Assembly (NCBI RefSeq): GCF_014633365.1
Contig: NC_068341.1
Span: 5,208,001 to 5,272,000, forward strand
DNA: 64,000 nt
Direction: 5' to 3'
Origin: Diospyros lotus
Taxonomy: Eukaryota; Streptophyta; Magnoliopsida; Ericales; Ebenaceae
The position numbers and the translations under genes are program-made. Of the stretch, positions 48,456 through 58,279 are shown one piece after another (position 1 is the stretch's first letter; the number at the start of each line of letters is the position of its first letter). The notes below the pieces were generated by a model. The model made no database searches. It was given only the letters and a program-made list of their open reading frames with translations, and was not told where the DNA came from.

Positions 48456-49300
48456 ATTAACCCACTCAGCTGTTCACAAAACTGAAATCACATTCACCGA
48501 GAAACCGTTTGCTCCCCACGATCCCAGAACAACCTTAAGTTCCCTCAAAGCTCGCTTTTCAACTTTTGAATTTCAGTCCTTGACAGTTGACCACATCAGC
48601 TCTCATACACCAAAACCTACAAAACAAAAGCCATAATTACATTTCAAATCGGCGAACATGGCAAGCTTGAACATTCGAACAAGTTCAATTACATCTAGAT
48701 ACATATACAAATACATGCACATAGATTCAGATACATAAATACATATGAATTTGCATATCTGAATCTTTCAAGAAATCCAACAACAGGCGTATGCATAAAT
48801 AGAGATGCACATACACGGGAGTAACCATAAATAGCAAGCTCAAGCTGTCTCGGAAAGTTAAATTAGCTACTGCACAAAAATTGTGAGCTAATTAAGCAAC
48901 CACCGGATTTGGATATCTCAAATCTTCCTCGCAAGTCCAATTACACACAACGGTACAAACCTATCTATGCTCAATGGCACATATAGCAAGCAACACAAAG
49001 TAAAGGAGCTCACCAACAGATTCGGAAACAAAAAAGCACAAAAACAAATTCAAGCACCAACCTATCACTTTGATCCACGAGATCTCGACTTGGACCACCA
49101 AATTCAAACTGTTCGCAGCGCCGGAACTGCTTTTGGTGCAGAAAACTCTCGAATTCGCTCAAGTTGATGTTCGCTGTAGAAGATTTCAGCAAGATTGCTG
49201 TCAAACTTTGAGAGGGGAGGGAGAGAGGGGAGAGAGAATATGCTGGAAAGGGCCAATAAATAGTGGTGAAGTGTGGAGAGAGAATAGGGGGAGATTTTAA
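48456..49300 (-). promoter_or_regulatory. NHX 5' UTR with a probable intron, and promoter
   Basis: Minus strand. A TATA-like TATTTATTGG lies near 49247-49258. A purine/pyrimidine-rich leader (GA/CT runs 49190-49270) follows, then a possible donor AG|GTTGGT near 49062 and an acceptor TTTTGTAG|GTTTTGG near 48617. These imply a 5'-UTR intron of about 445 bp, a layout known for plant NHX genes. No in-frame upstream start competes near 48455. Confidence 0.5.
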
Positions 49301-51643
49301 AGGCTTCGAAATGGTTTGATCAATCTGACCATTGATGTTGGAGTGTAGGGTTTGATGTTTGATTAGTCCCTGGCTTCGTCGTAGAATATAATTCCCGGTT
49401 CGTTCTGCGCTTAATAATTGAATTAAGAAGAATGTGGACAGTTCGACGTCACCGTGAGTCCCATCCAATTTATGATGCAACTTCTATTAATCACACAATT
49501 TTAAAGGTATGATAAATTTAGTACTTTATTTTTTAATTGAAACCATGATGTCGCAATATTATTTATTTGCTGTATATTGAATAAATTTAAATACATATAT
49601 AATAGTATATAAATTATAATATTAAATAAGTTAATTAAAGATAGACAAACATGTATTTTAAAATATATTTAATCTTTAGTAATTAGTATAAAGAGTATAC
49701 ACATTTAACACGTCAAATTTATGAATAATAATTTAATACTATAAGAACATATACGGTTGATCAAAATAATTGTTGAATTATAATTTAAATTTTTATATGT
49801 TATTATTGTAATTATTTATTATATTTTATATATAATTTTTAAAAAATAAATAAATGTATTAAGAAATACATTTATGTTAGTTGTGTCTTAAACACGAGAT
49901 GTTATTGTTAGGTATCATTAATTATAATAAAAATGAGATTACAATAATCTATTTACTATGAAATGTAAAAATTGAGTCCCCGTGATTTAATTTACACTTT
50001 CTAACATTTTAACAATCAAAAATAGACATTTATTATTAAAAAAATACAATATTACATATAAATTCGATTTTTACCGACTATAATTGCCTGGCACGATCAC
50101 GTGCAGAATCCATTTGTTAAGTCACGGACTCAGGCCCACAGATCCAAACAGATGGATAAGTCACAGTCTCACAAATAAATGGATCACGAAGCATTGTATT
50201 GTGATGAGGGCAGAGGAAGAATCTTGAATGAAACAGAAGAAGCTCAGAGGCTTGTCGTCCAGTTCATCTTCGCATGTGGCTATCACCAGACGTCCGTATA
50301 TAAGCACGCCTCCTTTTCCTCCTTTTCCTAAATGGTGCCGGGCACAGTTAATTATGGCCGTCGGATGCGTGATTTTGAAAACAGAAGACACGTTTCGCTG
50401 CTAGCTGTCTCGCACGAATTGGCGACGGCGTTGGTCTTCGTCGCTCACATGTCTTCCCGATTGGCATCACGCCAACTCGCAGGTGTTTGACCCAACAAAC
50501 GTGACAAGTCACCCATGTCGTCGCGACGGTGTCCTTTTATATTTAAGTATTGTTTCAGTATTTTTATCTATCTAAAGGCTGTAATATTAATATATTAAAA
50601 TATTTAAAAATTCAAAATAGTAGGCTTCTTTATCTTCTTTCCAATATTTTTAGGCATCTTAATAAAAAAATAATAATGTTCTTATTAAATTTTCATAATA
50701 ATATTACAAATCTCTTCCGGTAAAATAATATTTAAATATATCTCGTGACCTGACTAATAATTATGATTATCGATGCTTAGAATGCACTCGTTAACTTTTT
50801 TAATGTATTATTACATGTGTCACGTCAAGCTATTTCTGTGGGCCATAGGACCATTTAATTTAACTTGGTTTAACCGATAATTTGAAAATGTCAAAACTGT
50901 TTTCGTGGGCGAATTGCATAGTCGTACGAATGTCCCAACTGGTTGCCATTTTAAAATCAAATTCGAACTCCTAATTGATGGTAGGCTGAAACTAAGAAAT
51001 TTGTGAGACAAGGACTTGGTTCTGATTAATTGATGAGTGGTTGGAGACTAAGATCAATCAGTGTAAGATTGAGACAGGTTGCCGTGGGGAAGTTGTCCTT
51101 TCGGTTGATCGGAAATTAATAAAATATTCCATCTGTAGTGGTATAATGACTGGTCTAAATTTTCTAAACGTTAAATCTACTTTAGACGAAAGTAAGAACA
51201 GAAAGAGGTCATAATTCCATAATATACCCTTAAAGTTTGATGAAACTATAAAAAATATTTTTAATATTTGAGAAAATACAGTGAATGTTTCTGATATTTA
51301 ATGCTATATTGCAATTTTGACTCTACTGTTTATTAATCTGTTAAATATTACAAAATAATTAAAATACTCTTATATTTAAATATTTTATTTTTATTTATCT
51401 ATATTCCAAAGTCTGTTTTCTATTTATTTTCTTTCTCTCTTAACTGTTAATGGTGACCTCTCCATCTTTAGTGTTCAATTGTGTTAAATATCATTCTAGG
51501 TTCCATATTTGGAATGTTTTAAATGACAAATACGACAATAATAGTATGTAAATCTCTTTCTCCTTCATCAATTATAAATATACGATGAACCTAGACAATC
51601 TAAATTCATCCATGATCAACCCAAAATTAGATTACCTTATTTT
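49301..51643. other. Intergenic region with a promoter-like island
   Basis: Mostly AT-rich. 50080-50540 is GC-richer and contains CACGTG (50098-50103), a CTTATATACGG element on the minus strand near 50300, and an open frame of 76 codons (50391-50161, minus) with no recognisable domain. It could be an orphan promoter plus leader, but no coding gene is supported. Confidence 0.4.
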
Positions 51644-51729
51644 TAATATTTTACCTTTGATATAATTTTGATGATAAAAAATTATTATATTTATTATATT
51701 AATACTCCAAATTAAATGATGCTTTAAGC

Positions 51730-52143
51730 CGGGGCAGCCCAAGGCCAAATAGCACCCTAGGTGAAAATAAATTTATTTTTTTTTTAGGGTTGGGCATTGT
51801 ATTTTTTTGGAGACCCCCAATTTTTTTATTTTTTTTTTTTTGAGGGGAGGTGGTTTGTTCTCTTAAGTAGCTGCTGTATTTTATTGTGTGTGAGGGGGGT
51901 TATATTTTTTGGGGGTCCCAATTTTTGACTGTTGTATTTTACTTTGGGGGTGTATTTTATGGGGTCCCAAATTTTAACTGTTGTATTTTACTTTGGGAAG
52001 GGATATTGTATTTTTTGGGGGGCCCAAATTTTAGTTGTTGTATTTTACTTTGGAGGGGTGATGGTGGCTGTATTTTTTGGGGGGCCCAAATTTTTGGGGG
52101 CCTTAGGCATAGGCCTTAGTGCCTGTGCCTTGGATCGACCCTG
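51730..52143. mobile_element. hAT-type MITE with perfect 8-bp target duplication
   Basis: CTTTAAGC flanks it on both sides (51722-51729 and 52144-52151). The ends are imperfect inverted repeats: CGGGGCAGCCCAAGGC, and the inverse of the right end CAGGGTCGATCCAAGGC. The 8-bp duplication and the CAGGG-type end fit hAT. The interior is G/T-rich and holds about four degenerate tandem units (TTGTATTTTACTTTGG then GGGG and CCCAAATTTT; 51885-52100). The open frames across it are repeats, not genes. Confidence 0.85.
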
Positions 52144-52315
52144 CTTTAAGCAATCTTAAATGTTTATGGTCAAAGTATTTTTCAATATATATGTGTTGTT
52201 TATGATTTAGGAGATGGAAAAATAATGCATCAAATCTTAAAATATTGAAAAATAAAACTAAAAGCATTTTTGTAGCATCTATCAAATAAGTGTTAAGCTT
52301 TTTTAAGAGTATAGT

Positions 52316-52535
52316 CGACTATGTGCCTTGCATCTGTCGACTATATGCTTTGCATCTATCAACTATCATCATGGTTCTGTCGACAAAATAATTTGATTTG
52401 TCGACTATCAGTAGGTATTTTAGAATAAGTTTTCTTCGTATTTTTGTTATGTCGACTATCACATTTTATTCTGTCGACTATATCTTGTTTTATTTATGAA
52501 TCTGTCGACTATCTATTGTCTTTTGTCGACTAACT
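52316..52535 (+). promoter_or_regulatory. GTCGAC palindrome array in solo LTR 1
   Basis: Eight GTCGAC sites, most within CTGTCGACTAT or ATAGTCGACTAT, plus one decayed copy (ATCAACTAT), spaced about 15-45 bp apart. The array ends about 85 bases before TATAAATA (52621-52628). It probably represents U3 promoter elements; the binding factor is unknown. Confidence 0.7.
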
Positions 52536-53202
52536 CTTTTCGCGTAAAACCATAATGGCTAGTTTTTCAATCTACAACGGTCACAAAATGGTTAATTTTG
52601 GGCAAGACTATTGGGATGCTTATAAATACAAATCAAATAGATCAAGAAAACGCTAATAAATGACAAATAAATTGATTTGAGCTTACATTATATACTTATC
52701 TATATTTACATTAACTGTACTTCTATTTTCTCTTTTCAAGGCTTTAATTTTCACTTGTAATTATTTACATCAAGTCTTGTATCATTTTTTAGAGATATTG
52801 TAACTAAGAGATTTATCTTTTAGATCCTCTTTTTATTACATCTCTTGTATTTCCTAACTTATGTAGCTAGATGGCCTACTCACATAAGTAAAAGGTTGTA
52901 ATTCCTAGTTTTTGACTAGAAGACCTACTTGGTTTAAATAGAGGATTTTAGTGGATTGTTTATAAAATTTTTAGTGAAAATCTAAGGTAGTGGAATAGGC
53001 TTAGGTTAAGCCGAACCACTATATATCTTGGTATTCTTATGTGCTTGTGTTCTTTAAATTCTCTTTATTTTCAAGCACCTATCCAATCATCGCTTGCATT
53101 AAATTTTTATTTTCTATCAAAAGAATTTCAAATTCTATCAAGTTTTTAAAATAACCAATTCACCACCTCTTTGTGTGTGCCATAACACCTCCTAGTCCAA
53201 CA

Positions 53203-53630
53203 ATTATCTCTAAAATAAATATGAGTTTATTTAAAATAAACCTAGATTTGGCTTGGATTTACTATTACTGTCATCATCATCATCTCTGTCTACATTGAAT
53301 CCAAACACATGAGTTCATTTGTGATTAATCTAGAGATGTTGGGTTCATCATTTAAATTCATCATCATTATCATCCCCATTTCTCTCTTTTTCATTTGTTG
53401 TAATAAATTTGGGTTTATCGGGTTACTTTTTATTTTATTTAATTAAAAGATATGGAAGTGAGGAAGAGAATAAAGAAGGGAGATATGAAAAGTAAAGTGG
53501 TTTTTTTTCCTTTTTGTAGCATGGGTAGTTATTATTGTTATTTAAACATCAAGGGAGATTCATGCAATTTTGTCACATCTAAGTGTGTTGTTTGTAATTT
53601 ATCTTAATGATAATTAGTCTATGTAGAATA
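53203..53630. other. AT-rich spacer between LTR remnants
   Basis: Contains an ATC-rich low-complexity stretch (TCATCATCATCATC near 53271). No gene or element boundary is recognised. Confidence 0.5.
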
Positions 53631-54900
53631 TGTTAGTTTAAGAGGGTGTGAATTAAGTTTTTTAACTATTTTAAATAATAAAAAAAAACTTAGATTAAAA
53701 ATAAATTAATAATGCAACACACACAATATAGAGTAGTTCAACTTTAAAAGCCTAATCTATTATCTTGACTCCTCGTCAAAAATTTTGGAAAGCCAATTTT
53801 ATTTTATTAGTTTTTGAGCAGCTTTAACTACTAATTTTTATATAATAGCTTTTCAAAAGGCTATTTTGTTCTATGTGTCGTAACATTTGTTTTTAGGCTA
53901 TTTCTCTTATTTATATTATTCTTGTATTGAATGCAATTGTTGACGTGATTTGAACAATTAGAATATTTATTTTGTCTTACAACTGCTATTTTTTTGTCTC
54001 TGCAAACTTAAAACAATTAGTTAAAAATTCATAAAATATCTCTATGTTAAATAACATTTAATGTACTAAAAAGTAAATGCCTATCGCATTTAATGAGTTA
54101 TAATGGGTATATTTTTCAAAATTTGTCAAGTGTTACTTGAGTACAAACTAGGTATTACTTAATTAAGTTTGATATTTACTCGACTATATGCATTTTGTAA
54201 TCGATTAATTTGTTGCTTACTCAAATACAAATATATTTGTACTTGATTATATTTTAGTCACAAATAAATTATTTATATACTCAATTATAAAGCACTATAT
54301 ACTCGATAATAACAAGATCTTTACTCGAGAGCAAATATTTTTACTCGATTAAACTCATAATTCATATATTTGGTTTATTTTTAATCTATTGTTATTCGAT
54401 TATAAAGAAAATTTACTTGAGTATAATGATATATTCACTTGATTACAAAAATAAATACTCGATCACAAAAACACAACCTAGATTTAGGAGAATATACTCA
54501 ATTACAAAAAAATGATTTACTCATGTATAAATTAATCATTACTCAATTAAAAATTTTTACTCAATTATTTGTAATTTGACATAAATATGCATTATATACT
54601 CGAATACAAATACTTGATTAGTCAAGTATATATCATGTTTACTCGACTAAACCTTATCTCGTAATTGATTATCTTTAGAAATATCATAATATTACTCAAT
54701 CACACAAACTTATTACTCAATTACTAAAAATTTAATACTTGATTAGCATGTGCTTGAATTGAATCCACTACTCGATTAAAAAGTGACTTTCTCAACAACT
54801 TTACATATCAATTATAATTGTTTTTGTTATAATTCTTTAACAAAATTTACTATTTTTTTCATTAAATCAAAATATATAATTTCTCATCTTACCAATAACA
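53631..54900 (-). mobile_element. Reverse-oriented LTR-like block with a CTCGA motif array
   Basis: On the minus strand its end reads AATTCACACCCTCTTAAACTAACA, the same style as the AATTCACCCCCCTCTTGG...CTAACA end of the solo LTRs (boundary 53631). Upstream come a TATAAATAAGAG element (about 53905-53917) and, further upstream, a dense array of short motifs (54140-54790). The proposed start is TGTTATTGG at about 54900. No matching target duplication was found (GAATA against AAAAC), so the left and right limits are approximate. It is probably an old solo LTR of a related copia family. Confidence 0.5.
54140..54790. repeat. Array of ACTCGATTA/ACTCGAGTA-like motifs
   Basis: About twenty short motifs such as TACTCGATTA, ACTCAATTACAA, ACTTGATTACAA, ACTCGACTA and ACTTGAGTATA occur in 650 bp. 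They read as decayed versions of a palindrome like TACTCGAGTA, with losses mostly of the C and G in CG, as expected of methylated DNA. Confidence 0.65.
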
Positions 54901-55217
54901 AAAACTCCATAAAAAAATAGTTTTTTTTAAATATCTTTAAATTCATTAATTAATTATCCACTTTTTCTATTAACACACATAAAAGTAAAACAAATAAGCA
55001 ATTTTTTTTTGCCTCCACAGGCGTAGCATGGATGATTTACAGGGTAGAAGATTGTACCTAAGAATATAGGTTCGAGTTATGACAGGCGCAAGGTAAGAGT
55101 GTAATACCCCGAGAGCCCAGAGAAGTTAGAATATATCGATGATAGTATAAGAAAGGAAACAACACCAGCTGGATACCTTTTGGGCTGAATGTTGGCAAAG
55201 AACTCCCAAGTTAAGCG

Positions 55218-56386
55218 TGATGTTTTACATTTGATATAATTTTGATGATGAAAAACAATTGTATTTTGATGATGAAATAAAGTTATGAGATTTCAATGTT
55301 AAAGAATTTTATGATTCAAAATATTCTTTTTCATGTTATCATTTATCGTTTCAGTTTTTATAAAAAGGATAGTCGACTATGTGTTTCATTCTGTTGACTA
55401 TGCCTGAGAATAGTCGACTATGCTGTTAAGGATAGTCGACTATATTTAAGGATAGTCGACTATGCTATTTTCATCTGTCGACTATTTTTCAGTCTGTCGA
55501 CTATCATGTAAGGATAGTCGACTATGGCTTTTCATCTGTCGACTATTTTTGTTCTTAGAATTCAAAAATTTCTTCACATTTTTACAATAGTCGACTATGT
55601 AAAAGGATCTGTCGACTATGGGATTTTTGTGTTATAAGATAGTCGACTATGCGTTTTTGTCTGTCGACTATGTTCTGTTTTATTTGTAAAAATAGTCAAC
55701 TATGCATTTTCTTCTGTCGACTATATCTTTTACAGAAAGCTTCCAACGGCTAGTTTTTCAACTCCAACGGTCACAAACGGCTACATTTCTCTTCAATCTT
55801 TTGGGAAGCCTATAAATACAAGTCATGGATGATCAAGAGAAGGCTAATGGATGGAAAGAAAATTATTTGAGCTTACATCATATACACATTTGTATTTATA
55901 TTGACTGTGCTTTAATTTTCTCTCTTCAAGGCTTTGATCTTCACTTGTAATTATTCATTTCAAGTCTTGTATCATTTTTGAGAGACATTGTAACTAAGAG
56001 ATTCATCTCTTAGATTCTCTCCAATTGTATACTTCTTGTTTTTCCTAGCTTGTGTAGCTAGAGGGCCTACTTGGTTTAAGTAGGAGGTTGTATTTCCTAG
56101 CTTGTGTAGCTAGAGGGCCTACTTGTGTAAGTAGGAGGTTTTAGTGAATTGTTTTAAAATCCTTAGTGAGAGCTAAGGTAGTGGATTAGGCTTGGTTTAA
56201 GCCGAACCACTATAAATCCTTTGTCTCATTTATTCTTCTTGCTTTACATTTGTCATTTTATATGTTCTATGTTTTAAATCACTAAAACCTCAATTAAGTC
56301 AAAAAGTTTTCAATTTCTATCAAGATTTTTAAAATATCCAATTCACCCCCCTCTTGGTGTGTGCCATAACACCTACTGTTCTAACA
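55218..56386 (+). mobile_element. copia solo LTR 2 inside the Cassandra left LTR
   Basis: 1169 bp, TGATGTTTTAC...CTAACA, with a perfect 5-bp target duplication AAGCG (55213-55217 and 56387-56391). The intact right Cassandra LTR provides the empty-site comparison (AAGTTAAGCGTACTTAACC near 56796). Layout: GTCGAC array 55369-55735, TATAAATA 55811-55818, then transcribed R/U5 with a duplicated phrase (TGTAGCTAGAGGGCCTACTTG near 56055 and 56105). No internal domain remains, so unequal LTR recombination removed it. Confidence 0.93.
55369..55735 (+). promoter_or_regulatory. GTCGAC palindrome array in solo LTR 2
   Basis: Thirteen exact GTCGACTA sites and two decayed ones (TTGACTA, GTCAACTA). Seven are the full 12-bp palindrome ATAGTCGACTAT; six are CTGTCGACTAT. 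The two types tend to alternate in the second half. The array stops about 75 bases before TATAAATA (55811). Position and conservation suggest U3 enhancer elements; this is inference. Confidence 0.8.
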
Positions 56387-56501
56387 AAGCGTGCTTGACC
56401 TGGGGTAATCCAGGGATGGGTGACCCCCCTAGGAAGTTCGTGTAGGCCCATCAGAATAAGTTGTTCCAGATCTTCCTATCTCTCAAACGGGATGTTACAG
56501 G

Positions 56502-56513
56502 TGGTATCAGAGC
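56502..56513 (+). other. Primer-binding site of the Cassandra element
   Basis: TGGTATCAGAGC lies two bases after the left LTR end, complementary to the 3' end of initiator methionine tRNA. Confidence 0.9.
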
Positions 56514-56673
56514 CAACCCTTGGCGAAGGTGGTCCGATAAGGGCGGGGAGTGGCGCCGGGGCTTGAGGGCCTGTACAAGGAGCGGCTTCTGGCAGGCTTC
56601 TAGGATGGCAGCCCCCAAGGGGAAAAGGTCTGGGACCAGTTGTAAGGTCGCATGACGAGGACGTCATGTGCTT

Positions 56674-56686
56674 AAGGGGAGGAGAA
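56674..56686 (+). other. Polypurine tract of the Cassandra element
   Basis: AAGGGGAGGAGAA lies directly before the right LTR at 56687. Confidence 0.9.
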
Positions 56687-57074
56687 TGTAATACCACGAG
56701 AGCCCAGAGAAGTTAGAATATATCGAGGATAATGTAAGAAAAGAAACAACACCAGCTGGATACCTTTTGGGCTGAATGTTGGCAAAGAACTCCCAAGTTA
56801 AGCGTACTTAACCTGGGGTAATCCAGGGATGGGTGACCCCCATGGGAAGTTTGTGTAGGCCCATCAGGATAAGTTGTTCCGGATCTTCCTATCGCTCAAA
56901 CGGGATGTTATAAAGAGTTTCATCTTCTTGTAGGAGTGGTTCCTTGTGAGCACTATGCACTATGCTTCCTACCTTAGAGGTCGTCGTGTACCGTGATTAA
57001 CCCCTCCCACGTGCGTGGGGGCTCTTAAGGCGAGAGATTTCACCTTTTGCACCTAAAGAAACAATTTTTTTTTT

Positions 57075-57997
57075 AAATCTCAAAACTGATTTATATTTGC
57101 ATCTCTCTAATTATTATTTACTTGAATAAAATCAAATTTTGTATCAAAAATGAGAAAAATAGAGCAAAATTAAAAATAAACACCAATAATGTATTTATAT
57201 TTACACTATTATTTATTTATTTACACATGTGTCCACCTCTTATTTATCTGTAATATAAGCAAACACTATTTTTAATATTATGAAGATCTGTCAATAAATT
57301 AATTTTTCAAAATACCAAGTTGTCAACCAAAATTTTAAAATAAAAAATAGTTTACCAAGTTGACAATAAGATTTAAACTCAAAAGTACAAAAAATAGAAT
57401 GAATTTGAAAATACCTTTCCCACTGCACCAAGACCCCTTCAGATTAAATTAACATTTATTTATTTTTTTAAGTTTTTATTTACACGCGCATAGTTTGACC
57501 CTTCCCTCTAGCATTAATATAAACACACACATGTAATGTCATATAATATTTTGTATATTATTTTACATATAAACTTTCAATTATATATCAATTATACCAT
57601 GCTATATCAAATTAGTTACAGAATTAAATTATGTTAAAATTGAGTGATGTCTGGTACATTTTAATACAAAATAACTTAATTATTTTTTATTAAATAATCA
57701 ATCACAATATTGTATAATTAATAGAAAAACATCCATAAAATTAATGTTTTTTAGTATTTAATATAAAATTAATAAACTAGTCAATATATATATATATATA
57801 TTTTGACAATTTAACATTAGATCAATACACTCTTTATATAAACTTCTTTATTATTTCATTAACATACCACACGGAGATCTCTCTCTTTCTCCTTTTTAAT
57901 AAGAGGATTTTCTTCTCTCTAATTAAATAATTAAGTTCATTCTCTTAGATGGGCTCAAACTCTATCGCTTCGAATATGTGTTGTGTTTTAATTAGAG
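57075..57997. other. AT-rich intergenic DNA
   Basis: No gene seen. A short (AT)n run lies near 57786-57801. Confidence 0.6.
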
Positions 57998-58213
57998 AAA
58001 TGTTAAACAGATAAATAAATTTAATAAATAATTTTTATAAATTGATGTATTATATATAAATTTATAATAATTTTATTAGAATTTATAATATCTTCACTTA
58101 AAATTAATACGAAATTTACTTATTATCATAAATTATTGTTAATTTTAAATATAATTATTATAAATTTGTACATGACACATTAATTTATAAAAATTATTTG
58201 GAAAGGTAACATT
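57998..58213. mobile_element. AT-rich foldback MITE
   Basis: The ends AAATGTTAA (57998) and, inverted, AAATGTTAC (58213) enclose long inverted arms of roughly 55-75 bp (AATAATTTTTATAAATT near 58027 pairs with AATTTATAAAAATTATTT near 58182). More than 80% AT. No coding sequence. Confidence 0.75.
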
Positions 58214-58279
58214 TTTCTTTTCATTACAGATAATAATTTTGTTATTATCTAACAAATATCTAATAAATTCAGTTAATTT

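Larger units (their letters stand above)
51644..53202 (+). mobile_element. copia solo LTR 1, with a hAT element inserted
   Basis: It aligns end to end with solo LTR 2 (55218-56386): the start TTTGATATAATTTTGATGAT, the GTCGAC array (52316-52535), TATAAATACAAATC (52621), the ACTAAGAGATTTATCTTTTAG region, GCCGAACCACTATA, and the end AATTCACC...GTGTGCCATAACACCT then CAACA. Flanks are ATTTT (51639-51643) and ATTAT (53203-53207), an imperfect 5-bp duplication. The start is TA rather than TG. Without the hAT insertion (51730-52151) it is about 1137 bp. No internal region follows, so it is a solo LTR. Confidence 0.85.
55100..56912 (+). mobile_element. Cassandra TRIM retrotransposon with 5S rRNA-like LTRs
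   Basis: Two 226-bp LTRs flank a 187-bp non-coding interior with a primer-binding site and a polypurine tract. The left LTR is 55100-55217 plus 56392-56499 (118 + 108 bp), split by a solo LTR; the right is 56687-56912. A perfect 5-bp duplication AAGAG lies at 55095-55099 and 56913-56917. Each LTR contains 5S-like sequence (CCAAGTTAAGCGTGCTTGA, then GGGATGGGTGACC and GGAAGTT), the hallmark of Cassandra. Total without the insertion is 639 bp. I count about 15 differences between LTRs (about 6-7%). It is non-autonomous and lacks any protein. Confidence 0.93.
55011..57058 (+). mobile_element. tRNA-derived SINE, split by a Cassandra insertion
   Basis: The head contains an A-box-like GTAGCATGGATGA (about 55023) and a B-box GGTTCGAGTTA (about 55069), the internal pol III promoter of tRNA-derived SINEs. 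The body resumes after the Cassandra element (56918-57058). Target duplication: AAGCAATTTTTTTTT (54996-55010) and AAACAATTTTTTTTT (57059-57073), one mismatch. Without the insertion it is about 230 bp. No coding capacity; it needed LINE enzymes to move. Confidence 0.75.

Noticed and set aside
51886..52159. Open frames rich in Gly/Phe/Cys near 51.9-52.1 kb.
   Set aside because: They are translations of the G/T-rich tandem repeats inside the hAT-type MITE.
55369..55735. The GTCGAC array as a CRISPR-like array or a satellite.
   Set aside because: Units are 10-12 bp palindromes with irregular spacers in a plant LTR; there is no repeat-spacer regularity and no cas genes, and the same array recurs at the same place in another LTR copy.
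55218..56386. Solo LTR 1 and solo LTR 2 as the two ends of one large copia element spanning 51644-56386.
   Set aside because: Each has its own flanking duplication (ATTTT/ATTAT and AAGCG/AAGCG), the DNA between shows no primer-binding site, coding domain or purine tract, and LTR 2 begins inside a Cassandra LTR.
55190..56450. The 5S-like sequences as functional 5S rRNA genes.
   Set aside because: Only part of the 5S sequence is present, it lies inside LTRs with a target duplication, and the left copy is split by 1.17 kb.
56461..56697. A 64-73-codon open frame between the Cassandra LTRs.
   Set aside because: It is the Cassandra internal domain, which is non-coding by definition of TRIM elements; the frame overlaps the primer-binding site.
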